In this document: positions 33,468-41,449 of the stretch, one piece after another
Position numbering within the stretch: position 1 is the stretch's first letter
Layout: every line of letters begins with the position of its first letter
NCBI GenBank assembly: GCA_009929315.1
Contig: SAAS01000012.1
Location: 1-44,053 of the forward strand
Source: Clostridia bacterium
GTDB lineage: Bacteria > Bacillota > Clostridia > Oscillospirales > Oscillospiraceae
DNA length: 44,053 nucleotides
Direction of reading: 5' to 3'
Notes under the pieces: model-generated
What the model was told of the DNA's origin: nothing
The model's database searches: none
The model's input: only the letters and a program-made list of their open reading frames with translations
Program-made: the position numbers and the translations under genes

Positions 33468-34235
33468 ATGTCAAAAATGCCGCTGCTTTTCATCGGACAC
33501 GGGTCTCCGATGAACGCTATTGAAAAAAACTCATTTACAAATACCTGGGCGGAAATTGCCGCAAGAATCCCCAGACCGGAGGCTATTGTCTGCGTTTCGG
33601 CGCATTGGACAACAGACGGAAGCTGTGTGAGCGACAATGAGCACCCCAAGACGGTCCATGACATATACGGATTTCCGCAGGCCTTGTATGAGGTAAAATA
33701 CGACGCTCCGGGTGCGCCGGAAATTGCTTATATGCTAAGAGAGCTTGCACCGAATGTGCGGATTGACAACAGCTGGGGAATTGACCACGGCGCATGGTCG
33801 GTTTTGCGCGTAATGTTTCCCGGCGCTGATGTTCCGCTAATCCAGATTAGTCTCAACCTGAAGGGGGACAGACGGTATCATTTTGAGTTGGGACAGAAGC
33901 TGAAAGCTCTGCGTGAAAAAGGGGTTCTGATTCTGGGCAGCGGAAATGTCGTTCATAACCTCGGCAGAATTAACTGGGATATGAGCGGCGGCTACGCCTG
34001 GGCACAGGAGTTCGACGATTACATCAGGGAAAATGTCGAGCGCCGTGAATTTCAAAATGTCGTTGATTACGGGAAAGCCGGAAAATCCGCACAGGAAGCC
34101 TTCTATACGACTGAACACTTTGACCCGCTGCTTTACGTTCTTGGCGCTTCCGATGAAAAAGACAGCCTGACTGTATTCAATAACGAGTGCGTCTTAGGCT
34201 CACTTTCAATGACCTGCTATTTGTTTGAAGCTTAG
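33468..34235 (+). CDS. LigB-type extradiol dioxygenase (YgiD/DOPA dioxygenase family)
   Basis: A 255-residue class III ring-cleaving dioxygenase-like protein with the four metal ligands visible: FIGHGSPMNA, VSAHWTTDG, SWGIDHGAW and a C-terminal TEHFDPLLY. Characterised relatives cleave DOPA or related catechols and need oxygen, so its role in an anaerobe is unclear; it may act on another substrate. I chose the ATG at 33468, with AAAGGA 10 bases upstream, over an in-frame ATG ten codons earlier. First gene of a plus-strand run to 36111. Confidence 0.88.
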   Translation: MSKMPLLFIGHGSPMNAIEKNSFTNTWAEIAARIPRPEAIVCVSAHWTTDGSCVSDNEHPKTVHDIYGFPQALYEVKYDAPGAPEIAYMLRELAPNVRIDNSWGIDHGAWSVLRVMFPGADVPLIQISLNLKGDRRYHFELGQKLKALREKGVLILGSGNVVHNLGRINWDMSGGYAWAQEFDDYIRENVERREFQNVVDYGKAGKSAQEAFYTTEHFDPLLYVLGASDEKDSLTVFNNECVLGSLSMTCYLFEA

Positions 34236-34280
34236 GGTCGGAATTAAACGATTTGTCATTTATTCTAAGGGGGTGTTAGC

Positions 34281-35018
34281 TTGCCTTTTTTCTGTAAATA
34301 CTGCGGTACTATGCTTGACGACGGGAGCAGATTCTGCAAAAAATGCGGAGCGGCGCTTGCTCCCACCCCGGCCGCAGCGCAGGGAGCCTCGTTTATTCAA
34401 AGCGTCAGTCTGCCACCTAATGTCGTTCGCTGTGCGGACGGGAAGCTTCGCTGGACTTACGAGCTTAAGCTTTTTAAAAATCCCGTGCTATTTATACTGA
34501 CAACAAAAATATTTATGTGTATTCTCGCGGGAATTTGGCTCTTCATAAATGTCATAAGCTTTGGCGACTCCGATTATTGGCCGGAAAGGTTTTTATCCAT
34601 CGGAAAGGTCTTTTTAATCGCGATTCCCTGCGTAATGCTGCTGGTCGGCATCAGTTACCTCATATATGCCGCGATTATGGGCGGCAGCTACTGCGCGGTT
34701 TTCGAGATGGATGATAGCGGCATTAACCACATCCAAATGCCGAAGCAGTATAAAAAAGCTCAGGTGATAGGTATTATAACCACTCTTGCGGGAGCTCTTT
34801 CGGGCAATATGGGCGCAGCGGGAGCGGGACTGCTTTCCATGGGAAGACAGAGCATGTACTCCGAATTTGCGTCGACTCGAAGAATTAAGGGGATAAGACG
34901 TCAGAATACCATCAAAGTAAACGGCGCGCTCATGCACAACCAGATCTATGTGCCGCCCGAGGATTTTGATTTTGTACTTAACTATATGATAAGCCGCTGT
35001 CCGAGAGCAAAATATTGA
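34281..35018 (+). CDS. Zinc-ribbon membrane protein
   Basis: A 245-residue protein with an N-terminal zinc ribbon (CKYCG...FCKKCG, about 5-22), a Pro/Ala linker, two membrane helices (about 70-93 and 107-132) and a basic cytoplasmic C-terminal domain with no recognised family. The TTG at 34281 is preceded by GGGGGTG at 5 bases. Function unknown; probably a membrane-bound regulatory or scaffold protein. Confidence 0.75.
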   Translation: MPFFCKYCGTMLDDGSRFCKKCGAALAPTPAAAQGASFIQSVSLPPNVVRCADGKLRWTYELKLFKNPVLFILTTKIFMCILAGIWLFINVISFGDSDYWPERFLSIGKVFLIAIPCVMLLVGISYLIYAAIMGGSYCAVFEMDDSGINHIQMPKQYKKAQVIGIITTLAGALSGNMGAAGAGLLSMGRQSMYSEFASTRRIKGIRRQNTIKVNGALMHNQIYVPPEDFDFVLNYMISRCPRAKY

Positions 35019-35064
35019 GGAAAAACGAAGCGGTCATCTTTAAGATACAGCGAAGGGAAAAACC

Positions 35065-35535
35065 ATGACTAAAACTAATGCAATGCGGCTTCTGGAAGGC
35101 GCGGGGATAGCGTTTAAAACTGCGGAATACAGCTATGACGAGAGCGACCTCTCGGGGCTTCACGCCGCGAAGGAAATCGGAATGCCGCCCGAACAGGTAT
35201 TCAAAACTCTCGTGGCAAGAGGGGACAAGACAGGGATAACCGTTTTTTGCATACCTGTTTGCTGTGAGCTTGATTTGCGCAAGGCGGCGGCAGCGTCAAA
35301 CAACAAGAAAATCGAAATGATTCATGTCAAGGAGTTGCTTGAACTTACAGGTTATCTGCGCGGCGGCTGTTCGCCCATCGGCATGAAAAAACAGTATCCG
35401 ACCTTCATTGATGAAACAGCGCAGCTTTTTGATATTATCTCCGTAAGCGCGGGAGCGCGCGGACAGCAGATGCTCCTTGCGCCGAGTGGGCTTACAGGCT
35501 TTATAAACGCGCAGGAAGCTGATCTTACGGCGTGA
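35065..35535 (+). CDS. ybaK: Cys-tRNA(Pro) deacylase, YbaK/EbsC type
   Basis: Hydrolyses mischarged Cys-tRNA-Pro in trans, guarding translation. The 156-residue protein has the YbaK core QVFKTLVARGD (catalytic Lys), VPVCCELDL-type strand and GGCSPIGMKKQYPTFIDE, and is complete at the family length. GAAGGGA precedes the ATG. Confidence 0.92.
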   Translation: MTKTNAMRLLEGAGIAFKTAEYSYDESDLSGLHAAKEIGMPPEQVFKTLVARGDKTGITVFCIPVCCELDLRKAAAASNNKKIEMIHVKELLELTGYLRGGCSPIGMKKQYPTFIDETAQLFDIISVSAGARGQQMLLAPSGLTGFINAQEADLTA

Positions 35536-35580
35536 AACGGACATGTAACCTCCGATAGGAACAAGAGATAAGGGACAATT

Positions 35581-36111
35581 ATGATAACTCTCATAAAACC
35601 GTGCAAAGAATTTGAGCGGGATATATTCAAATATAAGGACGAAATGATTGCGGCGGGAAACGGTAGCATGGATGGCTGCGGCGGACTTGACAGGTTTTTT
35701 GATTTTGATGAGTGGCTGAAATTTTTGGAGTCACTCACAGACAGGAATAGAATCAATCCGTCTTCGGGCTTTGTCGAGGGAAGTCAATATCTTCTGGTTG
35801 ACGATGAGAGGAAAAAAGTTCTGGGAATGGTCAATCTGCGGCACAGTCTTAACGATTTTCTTTTTCGGGTAGGCGGGCACATCGGTTATTCCGTGCGCCC
35901 CGATGAGAGGGGACGCGGTTACGCAAAGCTTCAGTTAAAATTGGCACTGGAGAAAATAGCGGAGCAGGGGGTAAGGGAGGTCCTTATTACCTGCACCTGC
36001 GACAACGCGGCCTCCGCCCGAACGATTGAAGCCTGCGGCGGAGCGCTCGAAAATGTTATCCACTCGCCGGAATACGGCTGCGACATAAAAAGGTACTGGA
36101 TACATATTTAG
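35581..36111 (+). CDS. GNAT-family N-acetyltransferase
   Basis: A 176-residue acetyltransferase with the acetyl-CoA motif VRPDERGRGYAKLQLKLAL and the downstream strand EVLITCTCDNAASARTIEACGG. The substrate is unknown. Last gene of the run from 33468; a strong terminator follows. Confidence 0.88.
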   Translation: MITLIKPCKEFERDIFKYKDEMIAAGNGSMDGCGGLDRFFDFDEWLKFLESLTDRNRINPSSGFVEGSQYLLVDDERKKVLGMVNLRHSLNDFLFRVGGHIGYSVRPDERGRGYAKLQLKLALEKIAEQGVREVLITCTCDNAASARTIEACGGALENVIHSPEYGCDIKRYWIHI

Positions 36112-36125
36112 CATTAAGATATATC

Positions 36126-36161
36126 AAAAGGGACCGCCCTAAGGCGGCCCCTTTCTTTTTG
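36126..36161 (+). terminator. Intrinsic terminator after the GNAT gene
   Basis: AAAGGG-CCGCC / GGCGG-CCCTTT around a CTAA loop, followed by CTTTTT. Confidence 0.88.
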
Positions 36162-36258
36162 GGGGATAATATATAAGAGGGAGAGGATTAGCAAAATTAT
36201 GTAACTGTATATTAGCGCAAGCCGAAACGCGGCTTGTGCAAGGGGAATAACTCAAAAC

Positions 36259-36840
36259 TTAGGTTTTGGCGCCCTCGCCTCCGCTTCCAAGATTTCTTAC
36301 GGTTACCGAGCTTACTGTGTTGTTGTCACCGAAAACAACTTCAACGATTGAGCCGACGGTAATATCCGAAATTGTACCCGCGGTGCTCGCGCCCATGCTC
36401 TCGATTGTAATCACGGTTGAATCGGTTATCGTCATCGTTGCGCTTTTGTCACCTGCAGTAAAGCCCGACATTGTACCGCCGCCTGCGGGAGCTTCGCCTG
36501 ATGGAGCCTCACCGGAGCTGCCGCCTGAAGGAGCGCCTCCCGTCGGAGCCTCGCCTAAATCGCCGCCTGAGGGAGCGTCTCCCGTCGGAGCCTCGCCGGA
36601 ACCGCCGCCTGCGGGAGCTTCGCCTGTGGGTACTTCTCCTGAACCTTCAACAGCTGGTGGTTCAGCGGTAGGCATTTCCGCCAGTTCGCCCAGTAAAAGA
36701 GTAACCGAATTTCCGTCAACGGCTGTTACCTGTCCCGTTACGGTGCTGTTGCTTAAATCGCTTTCGGAATTATTGCCGCAGCCTGCAAGAAAGAGGGTCA
36801 GAATTGCGGCGCAGAGAGTGCAGGTCAGTACTTTTTTCAT
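36259..36840 (-). CDS. Repeat-rich lipoprotein
   Basis: A 193-residue predicted lipoprotein: signal peptide MKKVLTCTLCAAILTLFL with lipobox LAGC (cleavage before Cys20). The mature part starts with a beta segment STVTGQVTAVDGNSVTLLLGEL, then four 14-residue tandem repeats of the form GEAPTGxAPSGGxx (about residues 70-122), then a second beta segment ending VEVVFGDNNTVSSVTVRNL. The domains flanking the repeats resemble DUF5666-like folds. The ATG at 36840 is favoured by AAAGGA 8 bases upstream. Function unknown; an exposed surface protein. Confidence 0.8.
   Translation of the reverse strand: MKKVLTCTLCAAILTLFLAGCGNNSESDLSNSTVTGQVTAVDGNSVTLLLGELAEMPTAEPPAVEGSGEVPTGEAPAGGGSGEAPTGDAPSGGDLGEAPTGGAPSGGSSGEAPSGEAPAGGGTMSGFTAGDKSATMTITDSTVITIESMGASTAGTISDITVGSIVEVVFGDNNTVSSVTVRNLGSGGEGAKT
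36475..36645 (-). repeat. Four tandem 42-bp repeats coding GEAPTGxAPSGGxx
   Basis: The middle of the lipoprotein gene consists of about four 42-base units that differ by a few substitutions. Such a tract can change copy number by slippage. Confidence 0.75.
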
Positions 36841-36966
36841 CCCAATTTTCCTTTCAAACATGAAATTCGTAAATTTCATTTGCTTGGCGAAAATATACAG
36901 TTCAAGCTTTAATTTTACTTTAAATTTCCATTAGTTTCTTTTTTTTATTTAACTTTCTCAGTACGC

Positions 36967-36998
36967 AAAAGAAGGCACCCAAAACGGATGCCTTCTCT
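36967..36998 (-). terminator. Terminator after the short-chain reductase gene
   Basis: On the minus strand AGAAGGCA pairs with TGCCTTCT, followed by TTTG; it lies 24 bases after the SDR stop. Confidence 0.75.
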
Positions 36999-37021
36999 GA
37001 AACACATTTTAAATATTTAAA

Positions 37022-37810
37022 TCAGCTGTAAATTTTCCCGACCAGTTTGTTGCAGAGATTAGTCGGCAATATTTTTGAGATGAATACAAACAGCTTGTAT
37101 TTCCCGCCTGCAGTATAAAGCACTTTGGGATTTCTTTTTTGCGAGACACGGTAAATAACCCCTGCGATAAAATCGGGCGTCATACCGTTAAGTTCGTCCT
37201 TCTCCATCGAAGAAACAGCTCTTTTTATTACCTCGCCGTAAAGAGCCGAGCCGTCCTCGTTCTTTTCACGGGCCGCGGTGAAGCCTGTGTGCACATCTCC
37301 GGGCATAACCGCGCTGACGCGGATTCCGAAGGGGCGTACCTCGTTGGAGAGCGCGAGAGTAAGCGAGTTTATCGCCGCTTTCGTGGCGGAATAAAAAGCC
37401 TGAAACGGAATGGAGAGCGGAGCCGCAACCGAGCTTAGGTTTATAATGCGTGAGCCCGCGCTTTTCCGCAGATAGGGCAGCGCCTCTTTGCAGCACAAGA
37501 AAGTACCGAAAAAGTTAACGTCAAAAATTCTGTGCGCCTTATCCAGTTCTGTGAACTCAACAGCGCCTGATATGCCCATACCGGCGTTGTTAATCAGAAG
37601 GTCAAGCCGCCCTTCCTTGTCGAAAATATCTTTAAAAGCTCTTTGAACGTCCTCGGGAACGGTTATATCGGCGCTTACGTGTATAACGCCGTTTTCGCTC
37701 TTTCCCGTACGGCTCAGCTCATAAACAGTATAGCCTTTGCCTGCGAAAAGGGAGGCGGTGCTTTTACCGATGCCGCTGCTGCCGCCCGTTATAACAACTA
37801 CATTGCCCAT
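37022..37810 (-). CDS. Short-chain dehydrogenase/reductase, possible 3-ketosphinganine reductase
   Basis: A 262-residue classical SDR: cofactor loop ITGGSSGIGKS (7-17), NNAGMGI, and the catalytic Ser plus YSATK. A C-terminal hydrophobic tail (KLFVFISKILPTNL) could associate with membrane. Its start overlaps the end of the upstream SPT-like gene by 13 bases, and GGGGAG precedes it, so translation is coupled. In bacterial and eukaryotic sphingolipid routes, an SDR reduces the ketone made by serine palmitoyltransferase. That role is inferred only from the pairing; the fold alone does not specify it. Confidence 0.85.
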   Translation of the reverse strand: MGNVVVITGGSSGIGKSTASLFAGKGYTVYELSRTGKSENGVIHVSADITVPEDVQRAFKDIFDKEGRLDLLINNAGMGISGAVEFTELDKAHRIFDVNFFGTFLCCKEALPYLRKSAGSRIINLSSVAAPLSIPFQAFYSATKAAINSLTLALSNEVRPFGIRVSAVMPGDVHTGFTAAREKNEDGSALYGEVIKRAVSSMEKDELNGMTPDFIAGVIYRVSQKRNPKVLYTAGGKYKLFVFISKILPTNLCNKLVGKIYS

Positions 37811-38982
37811 TTGCTTCTCCCCAGAACCTCCTTGATTTTGTCCATTGCCTCGTCAAGAATCGCCTCGGTGTGCGAAGCCATGTAGCTCGTGCGTAAAAGA
37901 CACTCGGCGGTGGGAGTCGCGGGGGGCAGAACGGGATTGACGTAAACGCCTTCCTCATAAAGCTCCTTGGCAATTCCGAGTGTGCGGAAGGCCTCGAAGG
38001 TGAAAATGGGAACTATCGGCGTCTTGCTTTCGCGATGAGCTATACCGCGCTTCTTCAGCCCGTCGCGCACATATTGCGAAATACTCGCAAGCCTCGTCAC
38101 AAGCTCCGGGTGAGCCTTGAGCTCACGCAGGGAGGCCAAAGCACAGGCGCAGCTTGCCGGGGTCATTGAAGCGGAGAAAATAAACGGGCGTGAGCTGTGG
38201 CGCACAAAATCCGCCACCTTCGATGAGGAGGCCATATATCCGCCAAGACTTGCAAGCGATTTTGAGAAGGTTCCCATGTAAATGTCAACCTCGTTTTCAA
38301 GACCGAAAAGGCTGGCCGTTCCGCGCCCGCCCTCGCCGACAACTCCAAGTCCGTGAGCGTCATCAACCATTGTGCGTGCGCCGTATTTCTTTGCGAGCCT
38401 GACGATCTCGGGCAGATTTGCGATATCGCCGCCCATGCTGAAAACGCCGTCCGTGACAATCAAAATGCCTGCCGTCTCGGGAACGCTTTGAAGAAGACGC
38501 TCAAGCTCCTCCATGTCGTTGTGCTTATATCGGAGCATTTTTCCGTAGCTCAGTTTGCAGCCGTCATAAATGCTTGCGTGGTTTTCCTTGTCGCAGATAA
38601 CATAGTCCGTGCGTCCGACGATGGCGCTGATAATGCCGAGATTTGACTGGAAGCCCGTTGAAAAGGTGACTACCTCCTCCTTGTGGAGAAACTCGGCAAG
38701 CTCGGCTTCAAGCTCGAGGTGCATCGTAAGGGTGCCGTTTAGAAAACGCGAGCCTGAGCAGCCGGTGCCGTATTTTTCAACTGCTTTAATGCCGGCCTCA
38801 ACTACATTTGGGTTTATGGTCAGACCCAGGTAGTTATTTGAACCGAGCATAATTCTGCGCTTGCCCTCCATGATAACTTCGATGTCCTGACGGGACTCGA
38901 GCGCGTGGAAGTAAGGGTAAACGCCCTTGTCGCGCGCTTCGTCTGCCATTGATTTATGCTCGCACTTTTCAAAAATATCCAT
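37798..38982 (-). CDS. Alpha-oxoamine synthase, serine palmitoyltransferase-like
   Basis: A 394-residue PLP enzyme that condenses an amino acid with an acyl thioester, losing CO2. The PLP lysine is Lys241 in TFSKSLASLGGYM, with the Asp208/His210 pair in VDDAHGLG. Sequence features match bacterial serine palmitoyltransferase more than KBL or BioF: GSNNYLGLT, GTGCSGSRFLNGTL, FSTGFQSNLGII, and the TFSKSLASLGG lysine loop. The tight operon with an SDR supports a 3-ketosphinganine route. Alternatives are another oxoamine synthase such as a CqsA-like enzyme. GAAGGAG lies at 6 bases before the ATG. Confidence 0.83.
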   Translation of the reverse strand: MDIFEKCEHKSMADEARDKGVYPYFHALESRQDIEVIMEGKRRIMLGSNNYLGLTINPNVVEAGIKAVEKYGTGCSGSRFLNGTLTMHLELEAELAEFLHKEEVVTFSTGFQSNLGIISAIVGRTDYVICDKENHASIYDGCKLSYGKMLRYKHNDMEELERLLQSVPETAGILIVTDGVFSMGGDIANLPEIVRLAKKYGARTMVDDAHGLGVVGEGGRGTASLFGLENEVDIYMGTFSKSLASLGGYMASSSKVADFVRHSSRPFIFSASMTPASCACALASLRELKAHPELVTRLASISQYVRDGLKKRGIAHRESKTPIVPIFTFEAFRTLGIAKELYEEGVYVNPVLPPATPTAECLLRTSYMASHTEAILDEAMDKIKEVLGRSKWAM

Positions 38983-38993
38983 AATATTCTCCT

Positions 38994-39434
38994 TCAGCTC
39001 TGTTCTTTCTCATCCGATTGAACGACATTTGAAATTTCCTTTGCCAGGCGCTGCGAAAGCTTTCGAAGAACTGCGTTTTCTTCCTCCGAAAAATCCTTTG
39101 TAATGCCGGAGATGTCGGGCATCTGTGTTCCGTAATAATCGCGGAATTTTTTTGTGACCGCAAGGCGGCATTCGCGCTTGTCGCTTTCGCCGGACTCCTT
39201 AGTTATATAACCCTTGGACACAAGGGCGTTGACTTTGTAGGAGGCGTTCGGCTGAGAAATGCCGATGAAATCCGCAAATTCACCGATGGTCGGTTCACCG
39301 AGAAGATAGATAACCTCGACTGAAAACGCCTCAGTCGCGCTTAGGCTGCCCGGCTTTTCGCTTATGGTTGCAAACAGATTTTGGTAATGCGCAAGACGGA
39401 AATAGCGGTAGATGCCCTCAAAGTCTGTTGCCAT
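38994..39434 (-). CDS. MarR-family transcriptional regulator
   Basis: A 146-residue winged-helix protein: TIGEFADFIGISQPNASYKVNALVSKGYITKE is the DNA-binding core, with the wing SDKRECRLAVTKKF. First gene of the oxoamine synthase-SDR operon, 11 bases from the next gene. Probably represses its own operon through a palindrome just upstream, responding to a lipid or other hydrophobic ligand, as is common in the family. Confidence 0.88.
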   Translation of the reverse strand: MATDFEGIYRYFRLAHYQNLFATISEKPGSLSATEAFSVEVIYLLGEPTIGEFADFIGISQPNASYKVNALVSKGYITKESGESDKRECRLAVTKKFRDYYGTQMPDISGITKDFSEEENAVLRKLSQRLAKEISNVVQSDEKEQS

Positions 39435-39458
39435 GCGATACTCCTTTACAATACTTAA

Positions 39459-39478
39459 AATATTTTATATAAAATATT
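39459..39478. promoter_or_regulatory. MarR operator candidate, 20-bp perfect palindrome
   Basis: AATATTTTATATAAAATATT lies about 25 bases before the MarR-type gene. Typical in size and position for a MarR dimer site, though AT-rich palindromes can arise by chance. Confidence 0.5.
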
Positions 39479-39709
39479 AAATACATAATAGCATTGTCTT
39501 TTGCCTTATGCAAGCTGAAAACTAAACAATAATTTTCTGATTTACGGCGCAACTTTGACAATATCTCTGCTGTGATAAAAAAACAATCGGCGGATTCTGT
39601 GACTGAAGGAGCAAATATGCGTCACTTTTATGAGTTGTGACTAAGGCGGAGCAGTTTTGGACGCAAAAATTATGGTACAAGCAGGGTTTGATTCTGCCGA
39701 AAAGTGTAG
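39479..39709. other. Intergenic region upstream of guaA
   Basis: Part of a 320-base gap. A seven-codon ORF with AAGGAG (ATG at 39617) and scattered short helices are present, but I find no purine riboswitch consensus and no other gene. Confidence 0.45.
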
Positions 39710-39715
39710 TATAAT
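39687..39715 (+). promoter_or_regulatory. guaA promoter
   Basis: TATAAT at 39710-39715 with a weak TTTGAT 17 bases upstream (39687-39692); the transcript would start about 35 bases before the ATG. Confidence 0.6.
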
Positions 39716-39754
39716 GCGGGTAATATTATTATATTTGATTCGGGGAATGAGCTT

Positions 39755-41284
39755 ATGAAAAACGAAACGATTCTGGTTCTTGATTTCGGCGGACAGTATA
39801 AGGAGCTTATAGCCTCCCGCGTAAGGCAGTTACTGGTTTATTCGGAGATAAAGCCGGGAAATCTTACGGCGGCCGAAATTCGTGAGATAGCTCCCATCGG
39901 GCTTATCCTTACGGGCGGACCTAAAAGCGTTTACGGCGACGATGCCCCAAAATGTGACCCCGAAATATTTACGCTGGGCATTCCCGTTTTGGGAATTTGC
40001 TACGGTATGCAGCTGATGTGCCACACGCTCGGCGGAAATGTGGCACCCGGTCTCGGAGGCGGGGAGTACGGCAGAATCCGCACGAAGCTCCAAACGGGGC
40101 ACAAACTTTTTGAGGGGCTTTCGGAAAAGGCCATGACTCTTATGAGCCACGGTGATATGGTTCGCGACTTGCCCGAGGGCTTCACTCGCGTTGCCTCAAC
40201 CGCACACTGCAAAAACGCCGCCTGTATCTGCGAAGAGCGCGGACTCTACGCGGTGCAGTTTCACCCCGAGGTTAAGCATACTGACAGGGGAACGGAGCTT
40301 CTCCGCAACTTCCTTTACGGAATCTGCAAGGCGAAGGGCGACTATAACATTGATGATTATCTGGAGGCGGCGGCTTCCGAAATCAGAAAAAAAGTCGGGG
40401 ACAATGAAGTTCTGCTTGCCCTTTCAGGCGGAGTGGATTCGTCCGTCTGCGCGGCTCTCATCGAGAAAGCTGTTCCCGGTAAGCTCACCTGCGTTTTTGT
40501 CGACCACGGTCTTATGCGCAAAGACGAGGGCGATAAGATTGAGGCGGTCTTTTCAAACAGAGCGCTCAATTTCATAAGAGTAAACGCGGCGGAGCGCTTT
40601 TTTCGCGAACTAAAGGGCGTCGCCGATTCGGAAAAGAAACGCAAGATTATCGGAAAAGAATTTGTCGAGGTGTTTCAGGAGCAGGCAAAGAAGCTCGGCG
40701 ACATTCCGTTTTTGGCGCAGGGCACTATTTATCCCGACGTTGTAGAGTCAGGCGGAGGAACAACCGCGACGATTAAAAGCCACCACAATGTGGGCGGTCT
40801 GCCGGAAAATATCGGCTTTGAGGGGCTTATTGAGCCGCTGCGCGGACTTTTTAAGGACGAGGTGCGTGCGCTCGGCAGAAAGCTGAAGCTTCCCGATGAA
40901 CTGGTTGATCGCCAGCCCTTCCCCGGTCCGGGACTTGCCGTTCGCGTTTTGGGTGAAATCACCCCTGAAAAGCTGGAGATTCTGCGCGAGGCGGACAGCA
41001 TTGTCTGTGAGGAAATCGGAAAGATGAAAACGCCGCCCAGCCAGTACTTCGCGGTTTTGCCCGGAGTTCGCAGCGTCGGCGTTGCGGGGGATGAGCGCAA
41101 ATACGACGACGTTATCGCGGTTCGCGCAGTTATTACAAGCGATTTTATGACAGCCGAATACGCGCCGCTGTCTCACAGCCTGCTTTCGAGAATTTCCTCT
41201 AGAATCTCGAACGAGGTTAAGGGCGCGGGGCGCGTGGTTTACGACATCTCGGGGAAGCCACCCGCGACAGTCGAGTGGGAATAA
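39755..41284 (+). CDS. guaA: GMP synthase (glutamine-hydrolysing)
   Basis: Converts XMP to GMP with ATP and glutamine. The 509-residue protein has the class I glutamine amidotransferase domain (Cys82 in GICYGMQ; His171/Glu173 in QFHPEV), the PP-loop ATPase LALSGGVDSSV (223-233), and the C-terminal dimer domain ending PPATVEWE. GGGGAATGAG precedes the ATG. A single-gene unit with a strong terminator. Confidence 0.97.
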   Translation: MKNETILVLDFGGQYKELIASRVRQLLVYSEIKPGNLTAAEIREIAPIGLILTGGPKSVYGDDAPKCDPEIFTLGIPVLGICYGMQLMCHTLGGNVAPGLGGGEYGRIRTKLQTGHKLFEGLSEKAMTLMSHGDMVRDLPEGFTRVASTAHCKNAACICEERGLYAVQFHPEVKHTDRGTELLRNFLYGICKAKGDYNIDDYLEAAASEIRKKVGDNEVLLALSGGVDSSVCAALIEKAVPGKLTCVFVDHGLMRKDEGDKIEAVFSNRALNFIRVNAAERFFRELKGVADSEKKRKIIGKEFVEVFQEQAKKLGDIPFLAQGTIYPDVVESGGGTTATIKSHHNVGGLPENIGFEGLIEPLRGLFKDEVRALGRKLKLPDELVDRQPFPGPGLAVRVLGEITPEKLEILREADSIVCEEIGKMKTPPSQYFAVLPGVRSVGVAGDERKYDDVIAVRAVITSDFMTAEYAPLSHSLLSRISSRISNEVKGAGRVVYDISGKPPATVEWE

Positions 41285-41293
41285 AAATTACAA

Positions 41294-41329
41294 AAAAGCG
41301 CTCAAGCGAGACTTCGCTTGAGCGCTTTT
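41294..41329 (+). terminator. Terminator after guaA
   Basis: A perfect 16-bp stem AAAAGCGCTCAAGCGA / TCGCTTGAGCGCTTTT around a GACT loop. Confidence 0.9.
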
Positions 41330-41449
41330 CATTTAGAGTTTTCTCAATTGAAAAGAGTTTTGCAACGCTTGCCATAATGTGCTACAATTTCCTTGTATTA
41401 TTTTCGGCGCAATTTATGGATTTCAAATGTGCCTATGGGGAGAACACTG

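Noticed and set aside
36266..36934. 222-codon proline-rich plus-strand frame opposite the lipoprotein
   Set aside because: Antisense reading of the repeat tract; the minus-strand frame has a signal peptide, lipobox and ribosome binding site.
39617..39640. Seven-codon ORF with AAGGAG upstream of guaA
   Set aside because: Lies upstream of the best promoter for guaA, so it is probably not on the guaA transcript; likely chance.
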